Shown: piece after piece, positions 32,070 to 42,551 of the stretch
How the letters are laid out: every line of letters begins with the position of its first letter
How positions within the stretch are numbered: the first letter of the stretch is position 1
Source: Armillaria gallica
Lineage: Eukaryota > Basidiomycota > Agaricomycetes > Agaricales > Physalacriaceae
Reading direction: 5' to 3'
Assembly (NCBI GenBank): GCA_037576215.1
Contig: JBANDB010000008.1
Span: 3,100,001 to 3,164,000 of the forward strand
DNA length: 64,000 nucleotides
Position numbers and translations under genes: made by a program
Notes under the pieces: generated by a model
Told to the model about the DNA's origin: nothing
The model's database searches: none
Seen by the model: only the letters and a program-made list of their open reading frames with translations

Positions 32070-34021
32070 ATGGGTGTGTTCTCTCCCTCACGTTCACGAT
32101 CGATATCGAGGGTCAAAGCCTTCTTCTTGGCCAGGGCTGCTCCTGATCCTCGCTCTTCTAAGCTTCTGGCCTCAATCGAGAGACTACCACCAGATGTTTT
32201 CCAAGAAATTGCCAGACGAATTCCTTTACTCCGAGATATCTTGAACCTTAGTCTGACGGTGAGTTCTGAAGTTGATATGATGTCTTTGTAGTCACTGATC
32301 AATTGTGTCAGTCTCGCAGCATGCTTGCACTGTTAATCTCACGCTTGTATCGCAACGTTGATCTCAAGACGAGCAAACAGTGCAAGGTGGTGTTAAGCAT
32401 GCTGTCGAAGCATCCTAATATGGCTCGACATGTTACGAAATTAATCGTTCACCCCAACAACATTGAATGGACCGCGACAGACGTTTCTCTAAACGAATCC
32501 GGGGTAGTCGACCTACTCATACGCGCCATACGCTACATGCCATCGCTTCACACATTCTTTTGGGACGGTGTTGAAATGCCCGACGATTATTTATGGCTTG
32601 TTTTACGAAATTCGTGAGTTTTTTTACTTTGGGTCGTTGTGAACCCGACCAACGCCTGGGCTATTCATCTAGATGTCCCTTACTGAAGAACATCGGTACG
32701 AGCGTTGGAACCAGAGGCTGGATCCGGCTAGTAATGTGGGTTCTAATTCAGTTTGTGCTAGCCCCAAACACTGACGGTTTCAATCGATAAATAAAGCTTT
32801 ATGACTTCACCGACCTTACGTCATTCTCATTCATAATCAAGAAACGATCCCTTGCTTTGGTATCGGGTTTGTTGCTTTCTTTTGATTCGAGGCTACTACT
32901 AACTCGAGGATCGGTGTTCTAGATCTAGACACCCTGCCAGACATCGAGAAGATACCAAAACGATTCTGGGAAATGATCATCGAGCGATGTCCTCATCTTG
33001 AAAGGCTTGCTATTGGTGGGGCAGCACCATCACCACGACTTTTCGACATCCGCCACATAACGCATGGACGGTGGCCGCACCTTAGGTGTCTTACCCTAGG
33101 CGACCTTTCCATTCAGCCGAGAAAACGACGACGTGTATCCTGGATCAAAGAACCCACATTCACGGATTTCTTACTCGCACACCCATCGCTCCATAAACTT
33201 AACCTGCAATATGCTGGGGGAGATAATTTTCCAACAGCACTGATTCTTCCACCGATGGCGTTGCCCCACCTTGAGGCCTTTACAGGGACGTTGAAATACG
33301 TCGCTACGCTACCAAACCCTTCCCTGATCAAGAGCCTTTCCCTGACCTCCCTATTCTACTCAACGTCATCTATCTCTCACCTGTGTTCTATTCTTGAATC
33401 GCTGACGTTGCTTTCGTCACTGAGTATATGGTTTGACCTATCATTCAATGCTAAGATAGATCACGACCACGGGAGTCTGTTACGCGATCTTCTGTCTTCT
33501 TGTCCGCAACTCTCACATCTGGATTTGACATGTTACGCCTACCCCTCCTTCGACGTCGTAAGTTCATTTGTCTGTCAATTAGAGTGTTCTTTTCTGAGTA
33601 TGGAGCATAGAAGGAGTTCTCGCAAGCCATCAAAGATACAGAATCCGCTCATCTGCAATCTTTCATATTAACGAAGATGCATTCACCGGAGGACGGAAAG
33701 ATGCTGAACACTGCTACGCACATCATTCACGACAACCCGCACTTGCGAAATTTTACATTGCGATATTCGCAGGACTCTTGGCGCAGTACTAAAGGAATTA
33801 GACCCAGGCAGGTGGGAGAATTTGAGGTGGGACTTGATGAGGTAGGCAATCCTTCGACTCTGGCGGTGTATGAGTGGGGTGTCAGCTCCTTGTCCACACG
33901 TTATACGCGAAGATATACACACAAACTGGGAGAGCGGCCATTGTTTTCGTCTGTCCGGTCGTTAAGTAGTCGATATTCGCTTCGTAGTCAGAATTCGTCG
34001 ATCACGAAAGGGTCAGAGTAG
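32070..34021 (+). CDS. F-box protein with leucine-rich C-terminal half
   Basis: After a basic Ser/Arg start (MGVFSPSRSRSISR) comes SIERLPPDVFQEIARRIPLL and RDILNLSLT, the F-box. The following exons carry SRSMLALLISRLYRNVDLKT, KHPNMARHVTKLIVHPNNIE, AIRYMPSLHTFFWDG, then CPHLERLAIGG, WPHLRCLTLGDLSI, HPSLHKLNLQYAGG, MALPHLEAFTGTL, SLIKSLSLTSLFY and CPQLSHLDLTCYAYPS: regular HPxLxxLxL repeats of an LRR type common in agaricomycete F-box proteins. At least five introns, some ambiguous around 32610-32935. The C-terminus is Ser/Arg/Tyr-rich. It probably works as a substrate receptor of an SCF ubiquitin ligase; the substrate is unknown. Confidence 0.78.
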
Positions 34022-34178
34022 TGATGATAGGAACAGCTGCTGTTAGTTTAAATCATGTACACAATTTACGAGCTATTAGTTATGTTCGATATATGTTCGC
34101 AATATGTGAGCAGGGCCGGCGGCAGTCTTGGGTGATCGTGAATAATCACGGTACCGCGGTTTCTTACTGACCGCCATC

Positions 34179-34632
34179 ATGGCTGGCCCTGCTGCCGACG
34201 TTGACGTTTACCTCAAGCAGATTCTTCAGCGTATGATAGAAACGGGGGAGTGGCAAAGGTATTCTCTTCTCTTGTGTGCTAAGGCTCAGAGCTACAGCTC
34301 AACTACACCACTAGGCTCAAGGCCATGTTCACAGCCCAATTGGACGAAAGTGGTTGGACAGACCAGCTCAGGAGCTCTGGGAGGAGTGCGTACTCTGTAT
34401 TTTTTGCGTACATCTGTGCACTGAACTCCCTGCTAGAGCTTGCAGACGAGATGAACCCACTGTCAATTCATGATATGCTCACTGACCTCAACATGAATGC
34501 GCACAGTACTTGTCCTATTTCGCTCTACGAAAGGCTGCCTTTGATTAAACTTTTGTAGAATCTTTGCCTGCTGATGCGCGCAGAAGTATTCAGGACGCTG
34601 TACGAGCGTATCTGAACCGACAGTTCGAATGA
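34179..34632 (+). CDS. SUS1: Sus1/ENY2, SAGA deubiquitinase and TREX-2 subunit
   Basis: A small helical protein shared by the SAGA deubiquitination module and the TREX-2 mRNA export complex at nuclear pores. Four exons give DVDVYLKQILQRMIETGEWQ, then LKAMFTAQLDESGWTDQLR, LADEMNPLSIHDMLTDLN and SLPADARRSIQDAVRAYLNR ending in QFE, collinear with ENY2 (GEW..., L...GW.D.L, ...YL...FE). About 90 residues, the family's normal size. Introns are short (about 50-65 nt) and dense: three introns in a gene of 454 bp, as in yeast SUS1, whose introns are famously regulated. The start at 34179 is the first ATG before the conserved helix. Confidence 0.92.
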
Positions 34633-35230
34633 CTGCTCCGGGAGACTATTCTAGAGTCTCGACGCCCTTGTCAATCAATCTGTCCGACTATCACTTCTCC
34701 ATCTCTTTCATCTGCGCTCATCTGTCTTGAGCACTGTACATATTACACCAGGAGTCCCTGTTGTGCCATCCCGGTCGTCCATATATCATTAGCCATCATC
34801 TCTATGCTCTCTACGCCATCACTGCCAGCGGTCCACTGCAAACATATAGAAGACTTGGACGTGTCCCTCGTCAGTGTTCCGTTCGGTGAACCGGATAACA
34901 GTTACACCCGTCGTAGGCAGGCGACTTGGAACGCTTTGGACGGAAACGGCATATGCGTGAGTCATACTGGGTGGCATTTTTTATCGGTTCGACGAAGTGT
35001 GTTGGCCAAAACAGCAATACTGTAGGAGTTTCTTTCGGAAATTCGAGTCTGTATCTCAAGAACATTATTTACCCTCACCTATTCGTTCATGTCCCTCTGT
35101 GACCATTTTATCTCTATATTTGTTGTCATGAGTGTCTTTGCTACAAATGGTTACACTACCGCTACAGTATTTGTGGTACATCGCGTGGAATTTTATATGT
35201 CTTCATGAAAAGAGAAATTTCGGACAGTCG
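34633..35230. other. Intergenic between convergent SUS1 and DPH1
   Basis: No gene supported; probably the two 3' UTRs. Open frames here are short and without motif. Confidence 0.5.
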
Positions 35231-36637
35231 TCACGCCGTAATAAATTCCCCGTTCTTCCTGGCTTCAACCCATCGGCTACCTCTCGCATAAAAGTCCATT
35301 GGGTACTCGCCATCCTCCCACCATCCCCCCCATTTCCCCAGCGCAACGCCTGACTCATATACGCTCAGTAAAGGCTTCTCGAATGCTGCTCCCCAGTCAA
35401 TAGAAAGTCGCGGACACGATGTCTGCACAAAGACATCAATGCTATCATTGAATAGGGCCAACTTTGCTGGCGACAGCTCTGAGAGTAGTATAGGAATCGG
35501 TGTTATGCTAGAAATTTGGTTGCCCGACAAAGCGAGTGACGAGATGGCCTTGAGATGGCCTGGGTTTCCCTGTCGTCCCAGTGTGCCTAGTATGACACCC
35601 CACGTCCCCTTTCCTTCCGCATTCTTGACAGCTTTTAATCGCGTATCCCGCATTCGCACATGATCATATCCTTCCCTCGTCAATTTCTTCGAGTATGGAT
35701 CATACCGAAATGCAGGGACACCAGGATTTGCTATCATCGCAGCCTCCAGATGGAAGCGACCATCACCAAGATATATGAATGCATCTGGCGCATCCGGTAG
35801 GCGGGGAGCGGTACATCCTAGGATCTCGCCTGGTGATAAAGGGTGAGAGCGTGGTACTGTCGCGACGTAGGGACCGGGCCATAGATTAGGTGAAGAGGAA
35901 TTCAACAATGGAGAAGAAAGAGATTCCTTCAAACGGGATAGTGCAGATACAAATTGTATTGTCGAGACGAGTGCAATGCTGGTAGGTGGACCAACAGCCG
36001 ACTCTTCCTTCGATTCTTTGTCTTCACCGTCATGGGTGATCGCGAGATGCTGCTTAAGACCGCTGGTAATGGTTTCACCGGCAGCCCTTTCTTCCCCCAA
36101 ACTCTCCAAGAATCTGTCCTTGGTGTCTGGTAAGTTCAATCGTACCGTCTCGACAAGATGCTTCTCGTCGATGGCGATTTCGACGAAGATATACAGTGTC
36201 CGTATACCTGTCGTTACATCCACAGGGACAAGACAACTGTGTCCATAATGCACCAATAGATCACACCCCAAAGCCTTTGCGGTGTAGTCATCTACACAAC
36301 ACGCGCCGTATGTTACATCGGCGAGTACAACGGTGAGCGCGTCGGAAAATCTTTCGATGATGTCTGCGATAGCGCAAGCATACATCTGCAGACCCTCTGG
36401 CAATTGCAGAGCAACCATCGTGGAGCCATGTCTTTGTATGTGGGCTAGAGTTTTGTGGATCTCGAACGAGTAGTTGCTCGGTAATGCAGAGATGGCAGCA
36501 TTGAGAGCTTCATTCTGTAGCAACGACTGTGGAATGCTATTCAAAGGCGGTGTCGACGACGACGATAATGGTGCTTTGGTGGAACCGACGAATTTGCGAG
36601 GACGAACTCGTTTTCGAGGAGCAGATGCATCGGCCAT
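35231..36637 (-). CDS. DPH1: Diphthamide synthesis protein Dph1 (radical SAM-like Fe-S subunit)
   Basis: Dph1-Dph2 transfers the 3-amino-3-carboxypropyl group of SAM to a His of elongation factor 2, the first step of diphthamide synthesis. An intronless frame. Visible blocks: YSFEIHKTLAHIQRHG, VALQLPEGLQMYACAIADI, VLADVTYGACCVDDYTAKAL (first cluster Cys), LLVHYGHSCLVPV, IQFVSALSRLK, ILGCTAPRLP, AFIYLGDGRFHLEAAMIANP, AFRYDPYSKKLTREGYDH, GVILGTLGRQGNP and VQTSCPRLSIDWG (last cluster Cys). I placed the start at 36637 (MADASAPRK); in-frame ATGs at 36670 and 36673 would extend it. The reading before that begins with GTG, not ATG. Its start overlaps that of the next gene on the opposite strand. Confidence 0.94.
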   Translation of the reverse strand: MADASAPRKRVRPRKFVGSTKAPLSSSSTPPLNSIPQSLLQNEALNAAISALPSNYSFEIHKTLAHIQRHGSTMVALQLPEGLQMYACAIADIIERFSDALTVVLADVTYGACCVDDYTAKALGCDLLVHYGHSCLVPVDVTTGIRTLYIFVEIAIDEKHLVETVRLNLPDTKDRFLESLGEERAAGETITSGLKQHLAITHDGEDKESKEESAVGPPTSIALVSTIQFVSALSRLKESLSSPLLNSSSPNLWPGPYVATVPRSHPLSPGEILGCTAPRLPDAPDAFIYLGDGRFHLEAAMIANPGVPAFRYDPYSKKLTREGYDHVRMRDTRLKAVKNAEGKGTWGVILGTLGRQGNPGHLKAISSLALSGNQISSITPIPILLSELSPAKLALFNDSIDVFVQTSCPRLSIDWGAAFEKPLLSVYESGVALGKWGGWWEDGEYPMDFYARGSRWVEARKNGEFITA

Positions 36638-37262
36638 GGACGACGAAAAAAGCAGCGATTTCGATGACATCATGTCTACCGACTTGGACAACGACACCGA
36701 TCACGGCGAGAAAAAAAGGCAAATCTACCTCACCGTACCTCCTCGTCTCTTGGTCCTTCCCCCTGCCTTCTTCATTGTCGGCTCTCTTCTCGGATTTATT
36801 CGTGGGACGCGCTCTGCATCCCTAAAATTTCTAGCAGAAAACGCTCATCGACCACCGAGAACTCTTCAAGGATGGTACTTCTACAACAAAACCAAAAACT
36901 ATAAAGTGCTCCTTGCAGGAAGCACAGGAGCTGTCAAAGAAGGAGCGAAACTTGCCATAGTAGGGGCTGGATGGGCTGGAATTGAAGAAGGCTTCGAGAT
37001 GAAGGGATGGCCAGGCAAAGAGATTGCAGCAGGAACGGGTACAGCGGCAGTCATCAGTGCACTCTATCGGCTCGGATGGCACACATCTGGAAGAACGATA
37101 GCTCTTGGTGCGATTATGGGTGGTGTGATGCAAGCCCTTTTGGCCGGAAGGCAGTATGTTGAGGAGTGAGTCGGTCAAATGTATTCCTTCCTGCTTGATT
37201 GACTGACCTATACTAGGCATCAAAAATTGGAAACTGAAGGCGACTCGCCATCTGCAGAGTGA
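36636..37262 (+). CDS. Tim17/Tim22-like glycine-rich membrane protein
   Basis: About 190 residues. A short acidic start (MDDEKSSDFDDIMSTD) leads into a hydrophobic segment (RLLVLPPAFFIVGSLLGFIR), a polar loop with GWYFYNKTKNYKVLLAG, then small-residue-rich helices (AKLAIVGAGWAGIEEGF, IAAGTGTAAVISALYRLG, GRTIALGAIMGGVMQALLAG). The four-helix pattern with G-x3-G spacing is like the Tim17/22/23 and PMP22/24 group, so a mitochondrial or peroxisomal membrane is likely, but the exact orthologue is not named. The last exon, after an intron at 37168-37216, ends in a short acidic tail (HQKLETEGDSPSAE). Two in-frame starts exist, 36636 and 36672; each overlaps an in-frame DPH1 ATG on the other strand. 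Confidence 0.75.
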
Positions 37263-37498
37263 TTCTGTGAAATTATCGGTGTCTAAAGTACTAGGACCAG
37301 CACTCTAGATGGAGTTGCCTCGCAGCCAGCAACGACCTTTTATCGAGAGCGTATCTTCCTGGATCCTATGCATCTATGCAAAAATAAATATGCTACATAT
37401 AATCGTAAACTACATTCCCGGTCATGACATTTTGAAACTGAATACAACTTCCAAGTGTGGTACAGATTACAGTATGTACACTTGACCTGAATGGCCAT

Positions 37499-39421
37499 CT
37501 AGACGCTGAGGGTTGCAAAAGGTCCACCATATTTTCCAGACTTTGTTGTGCCCTCGCTTGAATTTGTAGACAGCTGGGCAGTATTCCGGTTGCCAATGGA
37601 ATCTCGGTGGACACTTGTGAGCTGACTCAAATGCACAGTCTCAGCAGTTCCTGGTCGCATGACATCGCGTAGATAACTTCGAGAATTCAAACTGTTCGGG
37701 GAAGTTCAATGGGCCGGCCCGCCTTTCTTGGCTAAATGCACACTCACATGGCAAGGAACGAGCACGGATAGACTGCAACCGTTAAATCAGATCGTGATAG
37801 AGGCTATGAATCTGAAAGCTTTGCTTACGCCGGACCATAACAACGTAGAAAGTGATGTCGATCAGTTCGTCGGGGGTAACGGCCCACTACAATCAGTAAC
37901 TGTGAGTATCTTGTTTTCAAGGTGCCTCGGATGAAGAGTGTGCGTACCCCGATCACAGTCGCGATAGCCATTGCACTGTCAGTCAACGTAGGTGTCAATT
38001 TGGCAAATTCGGCTGAGCAAAAGCGTTCACCCACGTAGTCAAAGCTCCGGTGTTCACTATATAATGCATCAGGATCCGCAGTACTTTGTTTGACCTGTCA
38101 GGTCGGTTAAAATAACGGGGAAAACGGCGGACAAGACGAGACTAACGAGGGAATTGCGGACTGGCTTTTTCGAAGGTAATAAACCATTGAAGCGGTGATG
38201 ATAATGTCGCATACGACCTCACAGGCCAATGCGCTGACGCCGTAGGGCTGGACGGAGTTGAGTTTTATGTCAGCATAAGAATCTTCCGTTAGTATCCATT
38301 ACTTACCATGCTCTGCCTTGCGTTCGCGAAATATTTAACCGAGGATCTAGTCTAGAGTCAGATCAGAAGAAATTACGGCAGTGGAAAACTCCAACATTTT
38401 AAACGCCAGCACTATTGGATTCGCAATCAGTAAATGGTGAACAATCGGAGAAGAAACTTTAGCGTACCTATTCCGATGACTGGGAAGGGTCGAATGATTC
38501 GATGAGTACGCCTGAACACAATTCTATGGCTTCGATACGCTCTCACCTGTTTGAGCCACAGAGAAAAATACCTAGACTAGTGTCAGGGCTTGTAAAGTAG
38601 CAGAGGTCTTCAACATACAATGATACCCGGTAGCACCAATGAACGGCCAACTTTTCCAAGATAGTAGATTAGCACAGGGTGAAATTTTGACCCTTCGGTA
38701 ACTTACGTGCGTAGACCCTGTAGGCGTAGAAGCTGTATCCAGGTAAACAACGCGGTCATCGTCGGGCGTAATTATAGAACTCACAACTGGACCAAAGAGC
38801 TTGCAATAGCTTTTAGGGCAGGCCGTCAGTGCTTCTGAAGATGATCATGAACCCCAGGTACGAACCGCCAACAGGTATGTGAGTCTGGAAGGTTATTCAT
38901 GTCAGAAATTTCCTAGTTGAGTATTGAGAACGTACAGCAACGCTCCTGAAGAACACATTAGTAAGTTTCAAAAAATCCACCTTTATTGTAACTCACCAAG
39001 TTGAAACGGCTAAAACTTCGAAGTTCCCAAAGTGTGAGACTGTATAATAGTACAGAAAATGGCAGACAAGAAGGAGATGGAAGGTATCAACGCTCCTAGA
39101 GAAGGACGTGCTTAGTTCCGTAGCGTATCTGCAAGTCAGTTTTTCGCGATAGCTTACATCAACACGGCAATCTACAGATTGATTGAGCTACGTTGGGGAG
39201 AATTCAATGATACCACGTACAAATGCCTGTAAGAACCAACCATCCTTGGAGCCAAATCTGAGCCAGTAGGTGTACAACTGAAGGAGTGAAATCCCGTAGA
39301 TGCTTTGTTCTGTTCAATGCCAATTGATCCTACAAACAGCCACAGGTACCCACATTGATCCGACAACAACGCCAATGAACGTCGCGCCCAGCGTGGTGTC
39401 TAACATCGGATAGGTGGACAT
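37499..39421 (-). CDS. Agaricomycete multipass membrane protein (DUF6534-like)
   Basis: Many tiny exons must be joined, but the protein they give is characteristic: MSTYPMLDTTLGATFIGVVV at the start, LYTYWLRFGSKDGWFLQ, ATELSTSFSRSVDTFHLLLV and CHFLYYYTVSHFGNFEVLAV, FYAYRVYA, then ALACEVVCDIIITASMVYYL, KVLRILMHYIVNTGALTT, SAMAIATVIG, VTPDELIDITFYVVMV and LNSRSYLRD with a Ser/Thr-rich tail. This is the seven-helix pattern of the large basidiomycete DUF6534 family, whose function is unknown. The middle (38250-38640) is less clear and may be damaged. The start is the ATG at 39421. Confidence 0.72.
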
Positions 39422-40076
39422 TGTAGAGCGAAGGAAAGAAACGGCCTCAAGAGTCGGACACAAGGTGCGGCACAGATAGATTTGCTTATGTATAACCGCA
39501 TGACTTAATGCCTCAGACTCATCAAGAAAACGCCATAAGAATAAACACGTTCCGGATCAGTTACAACGAGTACTGCTCACTTCTAAATCCTCACAGCACG
39601 GGGAGGTCGATCTCTTCCGGGGTCCTGGTGCTTGCGGGTGACCTCACGGAGGCACAGCGTCTAGGGCCGCTCTCCACGGAATTCGAATTATCATGATGCG
39701 AAAAAACAAAGTTTGTGATGCATAGCACGGAGAACGTGCTGATGTTTCAATGGCCACTTGAAAGGTCCTTAGCGGCCATTGGGTGGAAAACTCGGAATTT
39801 CGTAAGCTGGGCCGATTCTACACATTGCAAGCCGGGTGGGATTGGCGTGATACTTGATGCATTGCCGCTCTAGCGCCGTGGCAATCACTCAGTTCAGAAC
39901 AGCTCAAGCCTATCATGGGAGCTAGGAATAGAAAAGCTCGACTAAGTTTCAGAAGAATAAACTGAGCTTTGTCGGATTGGACAAGGCTGCGTAGAATCTC
40001 GTAGCACACCGAAATCTTTACTATCGTAACTCGGTGGTCATCTGATAAGGTACTCTCCTAGACCCTGTTGACCGGG
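39422..40076. other. Intergenic, no supported gene
   Basis: The 5' flank of the DUF6534-like gene and the 3' flank of the FAD oxidoreductase gene. Short frames only, none with a motif. Confidence 0.5.
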
Positions 40077-42551
40077 TTAAGGATAACATCTGAATTGTGA
40101 CGAGTGTGAATCGAAGCCAACTGCGAGAATGAATTGACCGTCAGTACGCGGTATCACGGAAGTAACCTCAATGTACTGACCACAATTCCAACAGTTTAGA
40201 AGATGCTCGGGGTCGCTTGTAATAGAAAGATCAACGATTAATCTGGTTCGTGGGTATAAGAAGGACTCACTAACGCTTCTTGATTTGCAGTAACCTAGAA
40301 TAGTTATCTCCCCAGAATGAAACTGTGCCACGAAATGAGCATTCCCAGGATCAAGATGAATGGTGGGGGATTACCCACTCTTGTAGTTGGGCTCATGAAT
40401 AGATGCTTCATTCTGCGATATCATGTCGACATAAGTCCAATGCAATGGGTGGGAAAACATGCACGCACGAAATAAGCCGCGTCGGGTGTTAGGGCACGTA
40501 GACCGGACATCGCATCGTCAACTCGGGTAAACTGGCTTAATCGAGTCGCCTTGGTAGCATTCCAGTTCCATCTGGAGACCACCGTTACGTGATATAAGCT
40601 CTCTCGCCATTTGCCAGTTACACTGGTCCCGCTGTCGTTGACAGAGGCCGGTGTCGTCGATTGAATGAGTAAGGTATCTACAGCATTCTGGGCGTCAAAG
40701 AGTGCGTTGACTAGTGCAGATCGATTCTCTGCGGTTTCGAAATTCGCTTTATTGACAAGCCGGGAGGACAGCGCCAACGGCACTCCAACAGGCTTAAGAA
40801 ATTCAGTTTCGTGTGCGGGACAAAGAAAGGAAATATCTGCTCACTGATATAACAAATGGAAGGAACGCTGCGTAAAAAGAGGCGAAGCTGTGGAACGTAG
40901 TCAGAGTAATTGATGCACCTGTAGCGCCATCAGCAACAAGAGAATCCACAAAGTTGATGAGAGGTGCCATGGTGCGCGCTGCAGATTCCTCGTCCGCTTT
41001 CGGATTGACAAAAACAGCACCAGCAGGGGTTGATGCGCCTCCCCAGCCAGCTTCGGCCCACTGAACGGCATTTTCTACCTGAGTCGCCACCACCTGCTTC
41101 TGCATGGTCGCGTTCAGATTGGCGTAGCCAACAAAAACGGCTTGTAATGTCACTTGAGGGGATGCGAGAATGGTACTTTCAATGACAATACCAAACGTTC
41201 CTCCACCGCCTAAAACAGTGTGAGATGCGAAAGAGAAACGGAATGACTTGCTTTACCTCCACGAAGGGCAAAGAATAGATCTGTGTTTTGACACTGGTTG
41301 ACTACTCTGAGGACACCATCTGGTGTGATCACCTTAAATTGAAGCTAAGGGTACCCGTCCTCAGCGAGAAGATAAAGATGAACTGCGAATCCAACATACT
41401 ACGCGGTCGACGCCTAGGCCCATCGTATTTGAAAGGACACTGTGGCCACCTCCCTATATAGATTCAGAATGCATGTAGCACAATATAGATGCATACTATA
41501 CCTGCAACCATCCGCCTGCCACACCGACGGAAGGATCTGTACCTGATAGAGTTCAGCAACAAAAAGAGATATAGTTTCGAAAAGCTTACCCCCAACGACG
41601 GTGATATTGTTTGCTTCAGCAAACGCATAAGCTTCGAACCACTGCACGCTTGCCTGTCGAATGTTCAGAACGGTGATTGTGTATGGTATGAAATACGCAC
41701 TCCTACGGTCACACCAGGACGAGAATCTTTGGATAAGCATCCTTCGGGTACAAATGCAGGTGTATATGTCATCTAATATTGTCAGAAGGGGAGATGTACT
41801 TTCAAGGGTTTGTGCTTACCTCTCTAAATCGATGTATCTGTTATTTAGTGAGCATGAAGATCCACGCAAAAACAATGAAGCTACACTAACCCACAGTGCT
41901 AACGATCCCGGCGCACTGCTTCGTCCGAGATAGTCATGCTGAATTATTCATGATCTTATTAGTCTCTGACGAAGTGTTCTTGAATGGTACTGACACCAGT
42001 ATTCTTTACCACCAGCGAGATTTTCTGCTTTCTAGCGAAAGAAAGACCAGTTAAAATGTCCTTCGTGTCGTGAACGTCTATCTAACTCTCGCGTGTGAGA
42101 ATAGTCTTTAGGTATGACATCAGGGAATCATTTACGAGATAAGCCGGAACGCTGCCACGTTTACATTTGGTGGAACGAAGAGGTTCGACGTTCGTTGGAT
42201 CTGTGTAATCGAGCAAACATTGATCGCCCGAAGTGATGCAAGTCTCCCACTCAGGATTAACGTAGCCTCCTGATGTCATACTTCGGAATGCTAAAACAGT
42301 GTCAGTGAGATAAAAAGAAGGAGCATCAGAAGGCGCTTGCTTTCGTTTGAATACTGGGCTTGAATAAGAGCACATGTGGCTTCGGAGTTGACATCAGAAT
42401 CCCAGCAGGGCTTCGCAAATGGTTCCCCCAACAGCAGTTTGCCACCGAGAGTAAAGTTCAAGGACCGCCAAATATCAGAAGAAGGGAAGGCATTTCCGAC
42501 GACTGCGAGCGCGGCTACCAGCAAGAAACGTGCAAGATAGATGGTCAGCAT
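40077..42551 (-). CDS. Secreted FAD-linked oxidoreductase (BBE type)
   Basis: A vanillyl-alcohol-oxidase-fold flavoprotein of the fungal isoamyl-alcohol-oxidase-like group. The N-terminus MLTIYLARFLLVAALAVVG NAFPSS is a signal peptide, so it is exported. FAD-binding domain: VKNTGHDYLGRSSAPGSLAL with the His typical of 8-alpha-histidyl FAD, NNITVVGG, SVGVAGGWLQ and GGGTFGIVIESTIL. Substrate and BBE regions: ENAVQWAEAGWGG, TTPASVNDSGTSVTGKWRES, RWNWNATKATRLSQF. The C-terminus DPEHLLNCWNCVGF is the BBE-domain end. Around ten introns. No Cys equivalent to the second covalent flavin link of berberine bridge enzymes was seen. Substrate unknown; such enzymes oxidise alcohols, sugars or aromatic compounds. 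Confidence 0.86.

Noticed and set aside
32593..32790. Frame spanning the F-box gene middle
   Set aside because: Mixture of exon and intron sequence; only the CPLLKN part fits the protein.
39170..39240. GC donor in the DUF6534-like gene (CAG then GCATTT)
   Set aside because: Extending the exon by two codons reaches a normal GTACGT donor in frame, so the GC reading is unnecessary.
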